From Candidatus Trichorickettsia mobilis (GTDB lineage Bacteria; Pseudomonadota; Alphaproteobacteria; Rickettsiales; Rickettsiaceae), in assembly GCF_034366785.1 (NCBI RefSeq), contig NZ_CP112932.1, positions 682,001 through 746,000 on the forward strand: a DNA stretch of 64,000 nt. Direction: 5' to 3'. Of the stretch, positions 55,686 through 64,000 are shown piece by piece. The position numbers and the translations under genes were made by a program. Each line of letters begins with the position of its first letter. The first letter of the stretch is position 1. The notes under the pieces were generated by a model. It was not told the origin of the DNA and searched no databases. It worked only from the letters and a program-made list of their open reading frames with translations.

Positions 55686-56606
55686 ATGCAACAGGATAAA
55701 GAAGAATCAGTAATTTTTATGGAATCACAGTATACCAAGAGAGCAACTGTAGCTGCTTTAGAGGATTTGTTATACCACCCCATACCGGTGTTAGATCACG
55801 GTTTTATTAGAGTCATTGACTATATGGGCGATGATAGCGCGGTGGTACAAGCAGCACGTGTATCATACGGCAAGGGTACTAAGCAGGTTAATCAGGATAA
55901 GGGCTTAATTAACTATTTAATGCGTCATCTTCATACTACTCCATTTGAAATGTGTGAAATAAAATTTCACATAAAATTACCAATTTTTGTTGCAAGACAA
56001 TGGATACGTCATCGTACTGCTAGCGTTAATGAATATTCTGCTAGATATTCTATCTTATCCAGAGAGTTTTATTTGCCAGATCCTGATCATCTTGCAGTTC
56101 AATCGATTAGCAATAAACAAGGAAGAAGTATCGATAAAATGCCGCAAGCTAAAGCTAATAAAATTCTTGATACTTTAAAGAATGATGCATTGAATTGTTA
56201 TCAGCATTATATAGAAATGCTAAATGAAGATGAGCAAGGTAATATTATTGATGAAACTAGCGTTGGTTTAGCTAGAGAACTGGCAAGGATGAATTTAACT
56301 ATAAATTATTATACAGAATGGTACTGGAAAGTTAATTTACATAATTTATTACATTTTTTGGCTTTAAGAGCTGATGCTCACGCACAATATGAAATCAGAG
56401 TATATGCTGCAGCGATGTTGAATATTGTCAAATTATGGGTACCTTTTGTCTATGAAGCATTTGAAGAGTATAGGTTATATGGAGCAAAATTATCAAGAAA
56501 AGGAATTAATGTCATCAAAAAATTGATTAAGGGCGAGAAAGTAAATCAAGAATCTAGCGGGATGAGTAAACGAGAATGGGAAGAATTACTGCAGATTATA
56601 AGCTAA
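55686..56606 (+). CDS. thyX: FAD-dependent thymidylate synthase ThyX
   Basis: Makes dTMP from dUMP with reduced flavin and methylenetetrahydrofolate. 306 residues, carrying the ThyX motif [15 protein letters not shown], the earlier VSYGKGTK, and the C-terminal [20 protein letters not shown]. Met1 at 55686 or Met12 ([11 protein letters not shown]) could be the start. ThyX is the usual thymidylate synthase in Rickettsiales. Confidence 0.97.
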   Translation: MQQDKEESVIFMESQYTKRATVAALEDLLYHPIPVLDHGFIRVIDYMGDDSAVVQAARVSYGKGTKQVNQDKGLINYLMRHLHTTPFEMCEIKFHIKLPIFVARQWIRHRTASVNEYSARYSILSREFYLPDPDHLAVQSISNKQGRSIDKMPQAKANKILDTLKNDALNCYQHYIEMLNEDEQGNIIDETSVGLARELARMNLTINYYTEWYWKVNLHNLLHFLALRADAHAQYEIRVYAAAMLNIVKLWVPFVYEAFEEYRLYGAKLSRKGINVIKKLIKGEKVNQESSGMSKREWEELLQIIS

Positions 56607-56620
56607 AAATCATTTTTTGA

Positions 56621-57880
56621 ATGAGACGTATATTAAAGGTTATAGAATATAAAACAGAAGTTTTTCTTTTTTTATTTTTAGGGTTTATCAGCGGTGTACC
56701 ATTTCTTTTAGTATTGTCTACTTTAGCGTTCTGGTTAACAGAATTAAAGATAGCCAATACCATTATTGGTATATTTATGCTTACGACAACTCCATATAGC
56801 CTTAAACCCTTATGGGCACCAGTTATTGATAGTTTTAATCTACCTATTTTAGATAAATTTTTGGATATTAAGTATTCGTGGGGCATTTTATCTAATATAT
56901 TATTGGCTGTCAGTATTATCGGATTAGGATTTAGTGACCCACAAAATAACTTATGGGTGACCGTTCTTTTTGCTTCATTAGTATCATTCTTTGCTGCTAC
57001 CCAGGATATCGTAATTGATGCTTTGCGCATCGAGTTAACTCCAGCTCATCTTTCAGGTATAGTGGCAGCGTCGGAATCTATAGGCTTCCGTGCCGGTATG
57101 CTAACTTCTGGAGCCGGAGCGCTCTATATAGCGGAATATTTTTCATGGCCGATAGCTTATGGCTCTATGGGAGTTATAGTTGTTTGCGGAAGTTTAGTTT
57201 TTTGGTTATTACAACGTTTGTCGAAGGTCAAAACTCAAAATCAACAACCAAAAATCAATACTGATAGGCCTTTTTTACAACTTTTCTATAATTCTTTTTA
57301 CAATGTCGTATCTCAATCATATTTTTTTCCGATCATTGCTTTTATTTTTTTCTATAAAGTTGCTGATACTTCTCTTAATGCGATGTCAGCGCCCTTCATA
57401 TATGCATTAGGTTTTAGTAAAATAGAATATGCTAATATCTCAAAATTCTTTGGTACCACGATGATGATTTGTGGCAGCTTAGCTGGCGGATTACTGGTTA
57501 ATCGTTGGAATGCATATATAACTCTTAAGCTTTACGGTGGGCTACAAATAATCTCGGCATCTATGTTTATTGTTCAGACATATATGGGTTATAATTCTTC
57601 ATGCTTAATTTTGACTCTAGGCTTGGAAAGCTTTGTCTCCGGTTTAGGATCAGTAGCATATCTGGCATATCTGGCTAAATTTTGCCGTTCATCTTTCACG
57701 GCTACTAGCTTTACCGTGCTTTATTCATTTGGATCACTATTCCGAGTGCTAATTTCTTTGCTAGCTGGCTGGTGTGCTGATTATTTAGGGTGGTATGTAC
57801 TTTTTTCTTTGGCAGCTGGATTGACTGCACCTATTTTTTATTGTCTTAATAGAGTTGAGCGTCCTAGGCTCTGTAAATAA
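56621..57880 (+). CDS. ampG: AmpG-type MFS permease
   Basis: A 419-residue major facilitator with about 12 helices, resembling AmpG, which imports anhydromuropeptides for cell-wall recycling. Typical parts: FLGFISGVPFLLVLSTLAFWLTE, PYSLKPLWAPVIDS, and ATQDIVIDALRIELT. Rickettsiae have several AmpG-like genes whose substrates are not all known. It lies 14 bases after thyX. Confidence 0.88.
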   Translation: MRRILKVIEYKTEVFLFLFLGFISGVPFLLVLSTLAFWLTELKIANTIIGIFMLTTTPYSLKPLWAPVIDSFNLPILDKFLDIKYSWGILSNILLAVSIIGLGFSDPQNNLWVTVLFASLVSFFAATQDIVIDALRIELTPAHLSGIVAASESIGFRAGMLTSGAGALYIAEYFSWPIAYGSMGVIVVCGSLVFWLLQRLSKVKTQNQQPKINTDRPFLQLFYNSFYNVVSQSYFFPIIAFIFFYKVADTSLNAMSAPFIYALGFSKIEYANISKFFGTTMMICGSLAGGLLVNRWNAYITLKLYGGLQIISASMFIVQTYMGYNSSCLILTLGLESFVSGLGSVAYLAYLAKFCRSSFTATSFTVLYSFGSLFRVLISLLAGWCADYLGWYVLFSLAAGLTAPIFYCLNRVERPRLCK

Positions 57881-57908
57881 AATTTAATGGGTTTATTTAT
57901 AGAGCCTA
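57865..57908 (+). terminator. Hairpin across the ampG stop codon
   Basis: TAGGCTCTGTAAATAAA (57865-57881) pairs with TTTATTTATAGAGCCTA (57892-57908) over 17 bases with one mismatch and a 10-base loop. The ampG stop TAA lies within the left arm. The arm ends carry AGAGCC, as in family A elements, so it may be a minimal relative as well as a terminator between ampG and the convergent autotransporter gene. Confidence 0.55.
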
Positions 57909-57941
57909 AAATAGAGCTTGGTAAAAATAAGATATATCTGT

Positions 57942-60554
57942 TTAGAACAATATTTTTAGCTTAACCGTACCTTGATGATTTTGATATTTTTTACGAAGGT
58001 TACAATTATAATTTGCTGAAACCTCTATATTATTATATTTAGCAACTATTCCACCACCAACATTATAACTAAACTTTGCTGACTTAGCTCCAAGGCTTGC
58101 ATTATTTTCAAAATAACTATCCATCCACGCTAACTTTGCTTTTACCTTCTGTTTTTTATTGAGTAAGTAACTTTCTATCGCAACATGTACCGATGGCACA
58201 ACTATTAAAGCTTCCGATAGCTTTTGTGGCATTATCATGTTAATACCAGTTATAGCGGTTAAGGTATTATTTGATTTTGCAGCGACTGAGACATTATATA
58301 CTCCAACACCACGCTCAGAGTAAGCTCCATCTCTGTAATGCGCATATCTAAGACCAACATTAGGCATAAAATACAAATTTTCATTCGCCATGATCTTATA
58401 ATTCAGAGATGCTTCAGCACTATAGCTTTTATTTTTAACTTTGCCAGTAGCTATTTTATCCATAATCAATCGCTTGGTAGTAATTTTACTCATACCTGCT
58501 GCTAACATAGTTTTTAGTGACAAACTATCATTTAACTGATGTGCCCCATATAGCGATAAAATATGGCTATTACCAGTGGTTTTATCACCAGCTCGACTTT
58601 GCTTATACTTGAATCCAGAACGAATATTACTATAAGCAATACCAACTATATTTTTTTCGTTTAATTCAAAATCACCACCGATAGTACCACCAGCACTATT
58701 ACCGTTATAACCAGCAGATCCTTTATCTGCTTGCTGTTTGCTTACGCCATATATGCCTCTAGCCCATACACCTTGTAATTTACGTTTAGTTTCATCACCA
58801 GCTGCAACACCAAGACCACTGGAAACCATGATTTCAGGTTGATTACTTAACTCATTCATTCTATTATCGATAGTATGATGAATAGTTTCTGTAACTTGTT
58901 CAGCAACCTTAATATGCGCCTGTACTGCTTGCTCCATTCTATTGATGGTAGTAGTACGCTCTTCTGGTGAAAGTATTGTCATACCAACTACATATAATAG
59001 AGCTTGTTGTTCTCGAGTTTTAGGAGTTACTGCTGCATCTAGCTTTGCGATCTCTACCTCTGCTTTATCAAACGTAACTCCCATATTATTTAATTGCTTG
59101 ATTGGATCTTCAACATTTTTATGATTTTGGATTACTGGTGTTGTAAGCTGCGATACTAAGTTTTTGGTAGTCCTATCTTGCTGCTCTACTGTGTTAGAAT
59201 TTGTGTCTATTATAGTACTTGTTGCTTGAATCAATGATTCTTTAATTTGCACTACACGCTGCTGCTGTACCTCAGCATCTATTTGAGTGTAGTGTACTTG
59301 TGGCACTGGCTGTTCTATGTCTATTATTCTGTTTTCTTGTCGATTCTGTTCATTAATAACTACCTCCTGATGCTGATTATCGACTACTTCTAGCGGTTGT
59401 TGCTGTAGCACTGGTCGATCGTTGTTGACTTCTAGCTCTAGCTGCTGTAGTTCATTCTGCTCGTTTTGTCTTAATTCTTGACGTTGATTATCAACTATTT
59501 CTGCTTCTGGCTCTGGTTGTCGGTTTCGATTGACTAGTTGTATCGGCTGTTGATGTTGATTTACTGGTGGTTGTACTAATTGTTGCGCTCTAGCATTTGC
59601 AATCAAAGCACCTTGTACATATTGCCATCCTGCTGGAATATTGTTTATACCTCCTTGAGGTACCACAATTTGAATATTTTGATTTTGTGGAGTAAAAACA
59701 CCATTATCAAAGATAATATTGTTAGTATAAATATCGCCACTTAAATTATGTTGTGCATTATTTCGGAATTCTGTTGTACCTACAGGAGTACCATTTTGAC
59801 CAATAGCACCAACATTACCATTAGCCGCAAAAATTACGTGCCCATGACCAGGTGCAGCTGCCAGAATAGCTACAGGAGCAGCAAAGCCATTAACAATGGT
59901 AATTCGTGCGTGTTGATGATTCAATAAAATATGATTAGTTGATAAAGTACGATCAATAATTCGTACTGGTGAATTACCATTAATTTCAACTATGTCGGCA
60001 TAAATTGGTTGATTAAAGTCAACATTGCCAACACCCGCACGTACTCGTGCAACTCTTGCGTTTATTTCTCCAATTTGTGCTACTGTACTTCTACCAGCAA
60101 AATCTACTGTACCACGACCTCTTATCTTACCAGCGAAGTTTATATTATCATCAACTGTCAAAGTTTGTCCGGCATCTAATAAACTCAAGTTCATAGCATG
60201 AATATTATTAGTTGATAATTGAATATTAGCGCCGGCAGTAGAAAATTGAATAGATTTTAACTTAGCATTTCCAGCGCCAATTTGCTCTTGTAACTGCCTA
60301 TCACCTTCGTATATAACGGTACCAGTATTTCCAACTCTTGTTCTAATATCGCCAAAAATATTCTTATCTTCAGCTATTTTTATAGCTCCATCACCAATAA
60401 ATTCTAACATGCCACGATCCTGCACTACCCAATTTTCTCTTCGTGGAACTATTATTGCATCAAATTGTTGTTTTGCATTTAACCAATTATTTCTAGCAAT
60501 AGTAGCTGCTTGTCTTAAATTTATAACTTGTGCATCTTGTTCTATTTCAGCTTC
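57942..60554 (-). CDS. Autotransporter (Sca/OmpB-like), C-terminal part after in-frame stop
   Basis: Second part of a surface autotransporter. From the in-frame TAA (60555-60557) the same frame stays open for 870 codons. The first 43 codons before a usable GTG at 60425 are coding-like (RQAATIARNNWLNAKQQFD). It holds passenger beta-repeats, a Gln/Glu/Asn-rich stretch (around residues 315-390 counting from 60425, with EIVDNQRQELRQNEQNEL), an alpha-helical linker, and a C-terminal autotransporter barrel of about 270 residues (GVWARGIYGVSKQQ to LKILF). Translation without reading through the stop would give no signal peptide, so this half would not be exported by itself. Confidence 0.85.
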   Translation of the reverse strand, partial: EAEIEQDAQVINLRQAATIARNNWLNAKQQFDAIIVPRRENWVVQDRGMLEFIGDGAIKIAEDKNIFGDIRTRVGNTGTVIYEGDRQLQEQIGAGNAKLKSIQFSTAGANIQLSTNNIHAMNLSLLDAGQTLTVDDNINFAGKIRGRGTVDFAGRSTVAQIGEINARVARVRAGVGNVDFNQPIYADIVEINGNSPVRIIDRTLSTNHILLNHQHARITIVNGFAAPVAILAAAPGHGHVIFAANGNVGAIGQNGTPVGTTEFRNNAQHNLSGDIYTNNIIFDNGVFTPQNQNIQIVVPQGGINNIPAGWQYVQGALIANARAQQLVQPPVNQHQQPIQLVNRNRQPEPEAEIVDNQRQELRQNEQNELQQLELEVNNDRPVLQQQPLEVVDNQHQEVVINEQNRQENRIIDIEQPVPQVHYTQIDAEVQQQRVVQIKESLIQATSTIIDTNSNTVEQQDRTTKNLVSQLTTPVIQNHKNVEDPIKQLNNMGVTFDKAEVEIAKLDAAVTPKTREQQALLYVVGMTILSPEERTTTINRMEQAVQAHIKVAEQVTETIHHTIDNRMNELSNQPEIMVSSGLGVAAGDETKRKLQGVWARGIYGVSKQQADKGSAGYNGNSAGGTIGGDFELNEKNIVGIAYSNIRSGFKYKQSRAGDKTTGNSHILSLYGAHQLNDSLSLKTMLAAGMSKITTKRLIMDKIATGKVKNKSYSAEASLNYKIMANENLYFMPNVGLRYAHYRDGAYSERGVGVYNVSVAAKSNNTLTAITGINMIMPQKLSEALIVVPSVHVAIESYLLNKKQKVKAKLAWMDSYFENNASLGAKSAKFSYNVGGGIVAKYNNIEVSANYNCNLRKKYQNHQGTVKLKILF

Positions 60555-61808
60555 TTAGAGTTGATTTAAATCAACATTTGCTAATACACCATCACGTTGT
60601 CTAATTTGATTTTCTACAATTTGACGTCGTTGATTAATTGCAGCTTGTCGTTGAGCCATAATAGCTTGAGTTTGCATGACAATTACTTGTTGCTGAGCAC
60701 GTTGTTGTAATATTAATACTGGTTCTTGACGCTTAATCATATCAACGTCTTCATCAAAAAGAACCAAATTTTGATCTATTTCTATTTTTTTAGCAAATAC
60801 TAGGTTCTGAAATTGTGTTTCTTTACCGGGAGCTATAGTAATTTTAGATATTCTATTATCCTCGCCACCTACATCTTGTGTAAAATTTACAGAATAATTT
60901 TGATGCCCTTTAATTTCGATAATACCTAGATCGTCGTCTTTTTCTCCAACAGTAGTATTAAACGTAGAAGATATTTGAATATTACGATTTGATGGATCTA
61001 TAACTATTCTTGCTTGTGCAGAATCAAAAATTACATCTGCTACACCGCCACCATATAGGTCATTTTTCAGTGTAACAGTTTTGTTATCTCTTATCTGCAT
61101 TAGTCCAATGCCGGATATCTGATCCTGATTATTTTTACCAATTACATTATTGAATGTAAGATTATGATCAGCAATGATTCTACCAGCTCTACCACCAAAA
61201 ACTTTGGCATCTATTGCTGTAGCTGACTCAAATTTCAAAACAGAACCTCTAACATCTATTGACCTTACAGCGCTAATATCATTACCAGTAATGGTTAGTT
61301 TAGAGTTTACTAACCCACCACCAGCATTACCTTGCGCAAGCGCATTTAATACTATACCTTGAGATTGTAAAACAAGATCTATTGTAGGATTTAAATCCAT
61401 TCCAGGATTTAGAAGAACGTTTTGATTCGCAACAGTTACAGCATTTATCGCATTCTGATTTATATCATTTACTATATTACCGATTCGGATATCTCTGCCA
61501 GGAGCAACGTAAATCGTATCTCCCATATTACCATAAAGATTAATAGTTCCTATATTAACATCAGTATTAAATCCTATGCTACCATTTGCCAGTAAAATCA
61601 TGTTATCACCATGTTGCGGAGCATTATTTTCCCAATCATTAGCCATAGCAGTATAACTTATTTGTTGGAATCTATTGTCTTCGCGATTGTTATTGGGAGC
61701 CGTTAATCTATCGGCACCATATGTGGTAATATTACTATTTAAACCTATTAAACTAGAAGTAGCTATTAATAAATATTTTAAAGATTTAAATTTATTGCCC
61801 GATCTCAT
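60555..61808 (-). CDS. Autotransporter N-terminal part (signal peptide and passenger start)
   Basis: 417 residues with a signal peptide (KSLKYLLIATSSLIGLNSNITTYGA, about residues 8-32) and passenger repeats rich in N, D and I (FNTDVNIGTINLYGNMGDT, LTFNNVIGKNNQDQISG). It ends in a Gln-rich helix (QQRAQQQVIVMQTQAIMAQ, then RRQIVENQIRQRDGVLANVDLNQL). The stop TAA is in frame with the downstream part. Without the barrel, this product could be secreted to the periplasm but not displayed. Intact, the two parts would make a protein of about 1,288 residues. Confidence 0.85.
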   Translation of the reverse strand: MRSGNKFKSLKYLLIATSSLIGLNSNITTYGADRLTAPNNNREDNRFQQISYTAMANDWENNAPQHGDNMILLANGSIGFNTDVNIGTINLYGNMGDTIYVAPGRDIRIGNIVNDINQNAINAVTVANQNVLLNPGMDLNPTIDLVLQSQGIVLNALAQGNAGGGLVNSKLTITGNDISAVRSIDVRGSVLKFESATAIDAKVFGGRAGRIIADHNLTFNNVIGKNNQDQISGIGLMQIRDNKTVTLKNDLYGGGVADVIFDSAQARIVIDPSNRNIQISSTFNTTVGEKDDDLGIIEIKGHQNYSVNFTQDVGGEDNRISKITIAPGKETQFQNLVFAKKIEIDQNLVLFDEDVDMIKRQEPVLILQQRAQQQVIVMQTQAIMAQRQAAINQRRQIVENQIRQRDGVLANVDLNQL

Positions 61809-62342
61809 ACAACACCTTAGATAAAATAATTGAGAAATATTTACGATTAATTATTATATTCAATAACATATTAAACATTAAATTACAAGAGATTATTTTA
61901 TTGTGATTAATAATGTTTACAAAATAATTAATGAGATGCAATGATTTTAGGTGCATAAAGACTCAAAGAAAGCAAAAACTCTAACAATCTCAAAAAGCGA
62001 GAGTGTTCGCAGAAAACTACGCATCAAGTTAAGAGAAATTAACACTCAGCCGTCATTGCGAGGTGCATAGCCGAAGCAACTCCAGGAAACAACTTAATAA
62101 TTGGATTGCTCTAAAAGATTGCAACGACTACAATGTAGTCTCGCAATCTGGTATATCCCCACGAATTGCGTAGTCATTAGAGAGCGTTCAAAGCTTGATG
62201 ACTCTTTTCGTGTAGGTTTCTGCGAACACTCCCTAAAAAAACCAATGATCTATTCAGACTCCTGATATTTTATCTATATTTTTGTACATATTTTTATATA
62301 CTGGTTACAAAATATCATCTGCAAATCAAAGAGGCTTAAGTC
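61809..62342. other. 530-base intergenic region with palindromic element
   Basis: The first 190 bases are AT-rich and likely contain the autotransporter promoter. 61999-62232 is a family-D repeat. The last 100 bases lead to the FKBP-like gene. No gene seen. Confidence 0.6.
61999..62232. repeat. Palindromic element, family D (long copy)
   Basis: Ends GAGAGTGTTCGCAGAAA and TTTCTGCGAACACTCCC are inverse with one mismatch. The interior has GTCATTGCGAGGTGC and TCAAAGCTTGATGAC, as in the other family-D copies, plus extra inserted sequence making it about 234 bp. Confidence 0.75.
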
Positions 62343-63320
62343 ATGCAAAAGTTTTTAAGTTTAGTAATTACAGCCGCTGTCTTATATATGATTTTTCAAA
62401 TGAAAACTGATAATAAGTCAGGTAGTCAAGATACTGAAAAAGCTCAACAACAGAGTACCACAGCATCAACAACAGAGAACCAAAATCTTACAGGAAATTT
62501 TCTTGAAAAGACGGTGTCTAATGTGCTAATTAATGTTTTAAAAACTGAAGAAGGTAAGTTGTTTTTTGAGAATATTTTACAACCAGTTAACAAACCAATA
62601 GCAGGAATCGAGGGATTTAAAGTTAATAATGCTGATTTAATTAAATCAATGTTTAAGATCAATGATTTCGGCGAAGGCACAATAGGCCCAGCTTCTTGTG
62701 GACATGTTGTTACTGTAAGTTATCAGATTCTAGATCTAAGCAATAACATGGTAGATCAACAAACCAAAACCTTTACCTTGGGATCACAACCAGTTATAGC
62801 TGGTCTTGATAATGTCATAGTTGGCATGATGGTTGGCCAAACTCGGCATGCAATTATACCAGCAAAATACGCTTATCAGGCTGATCGATACAAGAATCTT
62901 GGTATAGATCAAGATGCTACTTATAAAATTAATGTAGCTCTAAAAGAGATTCTTCCACATAACTTTGCCAAAATTGGTGAGGTTAAAATTTTTGATGATG
63001 AAATTGCTTATCGAGTACCATTAATTTGCGGTGATAGAGCAATATTTAATGCTAAAATTACTAAATTGGCAAATGGTAAGGTGATATATGATACCGTCGC
63101 AAAATCACAGAAAATTCAAATGAGAATTGGCGATATTAATTATCCAATGATTTTTTCTCATGCTCTATATGGTAAAATTCCTATAGGAACTAGGACAGTA
63201 ATTGCTAAAGGCAGAAACTATAAAGCTCTAGGTGCTGGAGTTAGTGTACTCTTTCCTAAAGAACAATTGCCGACTGATGAATATTTTATGTTGGAACTAA
63301 GCGATTTTGAAACAGAATAG
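62343..63320 (+). CDS. FKBP-type peptidyl-prolyl isomerase-like protein
   Basis: A 325-residue probable periplasmic or membrane-anchored protein. It has a hydrophobic N-terminus (FLSLVITAAVLYMIF), a polar Gln/Thr linker (about 25-50), and an FKBP-like domain (about 115-200: VTVSYQILDLSNNMVD, PVIAGLDNVIVGMMVGQTRHAIIPAKYAY). A second, similar beta domain (about 215-325) with MIFSHALYGKIPIGTRTVIAK may be a second, more diverged FKBP-like unit. Isomerase activity is not certain, as several aromatic pocket residues are not obvious. It precedes lysC by 21 bases. Confidence 0.78.
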   Translation: MQKFLSLVITAAVLYMIFQMKTDNKSGSQDTEKAQQQSTTASTTENQNLTGNFLEKTVSNVLINVLKTEEGKLFFENILQPVNKPIAGIEGFKVNNADLIKSMFKINDFGEGTIGPASCGHVVTVSYQILDLSNNMVDQQTKTFTLGSQPVIAGLDNVIVGMMVGQTRHAIIPAKYAYQADRYKNLGIDQDATYKINVALKEILPHNFAKIGEVKIFDDEIAYRVPLICGDRAIFNAKITKLANGKVIYDTVAKSQKIQMRIGDINYPMIFSHALYGKIPIGTRTVIAKGRNYKALGAGVSVLFPKEQLPTDEYFMLELSDFETE

Positions 63321-63341
63321 TAGACTCTAGAACAAAATTTT

Positions 63342-64000
63342 ATGGAGTTAATAGTTCAAAAATTTGGAGGAACATCAGTTGCTGATACTAACAGAATTAA
63401 AAAAGTAGCACAGCTAATTCAGACTGCTTTAACTGAAGGTAATCAACTCATTGTGGTGGTATCGGCAATGGCAGGAGTCACGAACCAATTAATTACATTA
63501 TGTAGTGAAGTATCGGCTCTGGACACATCAGCTAATTGGGCTGAATATGACACTGCTTTATGTAGTGGCGAAATGGTCACGACGGCATTACTAGCATTAT
63601 GTTTACAGACTGCAGGTGTTAAGTCGAGATCAGTGTTGGCCTGGCAATTACCTATTTTGACTAACGACAATTATGGTCATGCTGCAGTTGAATTAATTGA
63701 TAATAATATATTAAAACAGTGCTTAAGACAAGGAATCGTTCCAGTGGTTGCAGGATTTCAAGGAATTACCTCCGAGCATAAATGTACTACTTTAGGCAGA
63801 GGAGGATCAGATACAACTGCTAGCTTAATTGCTGCAAGTATGCAAGCCAACCGTTGTGATATTTATACAGATGTTGAAGGAGTATTTACTGCAGACCCAC
63901 GGATTGTATCTACTGCTAAGAAGCTTAAAGAAATATCTTTTGAAGATATGCTGGAATTATCCTCATCCGGAGCAAAAGTACTGCATCCTCGCTGTGTCGA
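63342..64000 (+). CDS. lysC: Aspartate kinase (3' truncated by window edge)
   Basis: Phosphorylates aspartate as the first step toward diaminopimelate (and lysine, threonine). The frame opens at ATG 63342 and runs to the window end. Seen: [19 protein letters not shown] (KFGGTSV), [29 protein letters not shown], and [16 protein letters not shown]. The C-terminal ACT domains lie outside the window. In rickettsiae the product is mainly needed for peptidoglycan diaminopimelate. Confidence 0.95.
   Translation, partial: MELIVQKFGGTSVADTNRIKKVAQLIQTALTEGNQLIVVVSAMAGVTNQLITLCSEVSALDTSANWAEYDTALCSGEMVTTALLALCLQTAGVKSRSVLAWQLPILTNDNYGHAAVELIDNNILKQCLRQGIVPVVAGFQGITSEHKCTTLGRGGSDTTASLIAASMQANRCDIYTDVEGVFTADPRIVSTAKKLKEISFEDMLELSSSGAKVLHPRCV

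Noticed and set aside
56596-57030. Reverse-strand frame of 144 codons opposite ampG
   Set aside because: Antisense shadow of a clearly coding membrane protein gene.

Overview
The window is an AT-rich, gene-dense segment of an obligate intracellular alphaproteobacterium of the order Rickettsiales, most likely family Rickettsiaceae. Several features support this: a partial rickettsial-type (Rvh-like) type IV secretion cluster virB8-virB9-virB10-virB11-virD4; the gidA-gidB-parA-parB order with ndk next to it; the yidC-engB-'argB' trio; an AmpG permease; ThyX; a Sca/OmpB-like autotransporter; and two tandem methyltransferases that resemble the rickettsial protein-lysine methyltransferases of outer-membrane proteins. 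Many intergenic palindromic repeats, some reaching into gene ends, also fit this group. The species cannot be named from the sequence alone. No rRNA, CRISPR array, transposase or recognisable phage gene was seen.

Layout. 1-2.7 kb: end of a sodium/solute symporter, a translationally coupled membrane histidine kinase and a MerR-type regulator. 2.7-6.1 kb: small heat shock protein, a decayed Ada-type DNA repair gene carrying a palindromic insertion, a DciA/DUF721 protein, Ppx/GppA. 6.2-11.7 kb: glutamine-type ABC transporter (glnPQ), tRNA-Ala, trmB, and the yidC-engB-argB-like operon. 11.8-16 kb: tandem methyltransferases and an M32 carboxypeptidase. 16-25.7 kb: truB-rpsO-pnp, lptF, ubiD, cspA, then a 1.1 kb repeat-rich gap and an RhlE-type helicase. 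25.9-32.3 kb: reverse-strand operon mnmG-rsmG-parA-parB-tal-znuA plus ndk, with two perfect parS sites. 32.4-34.7 kb: an unrecognised 653-residue protein flanked by 45-bp perfect inverted repeats. 35-40.4 kb: the T4SS cluster. 40.5-45.8 kb: amino-sugar genes glmS, a reduced glmU and glmM, then an MscS channel. 46-52.6 kb: tRNA(CAU), lptG, mreBC, a membrane-anchored pseudokinase and a small membrane protein. 52.6-57.9 kb: hydrolase, two glycosyltransferases, thyX, ampG. 58-61.8 kb: an autotransporter gene split by one in-frame stop. 62.3-64 kb: FKBP-like protein and the start of lysC.

Many genes concern the envelope: peptidoglycan precursors and recycling (glmS/glmU'/glmM, lysC, ampG, mreBC), LPS synthesis and export (lptF, lptG, two glycosyltransferases), membrane insertion (yidC), secretion (T4SS, autotransporter) and possible surface-protein modification (the methyltransferases). 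The rest is mostly housekeeping (translation, RNA turnover, chromosome partition).

The most notable features are the inverted-repeat-bounded orphan gene beside the T4SS cluster; at least five families of palindromic elements, some of which supply C-termini and stop codons of host genes and one of which is nested in another; a conserved-length pseudokinase lacking its catalytic residues; an ArgB-like protein lacking its kinase glycine motifs; a GlmU that keeps the acetyltransferase but not the uridylyltransferase motif; a VirB9 of about half the usual length; and local gene conversion between the tandem methyltransferases.
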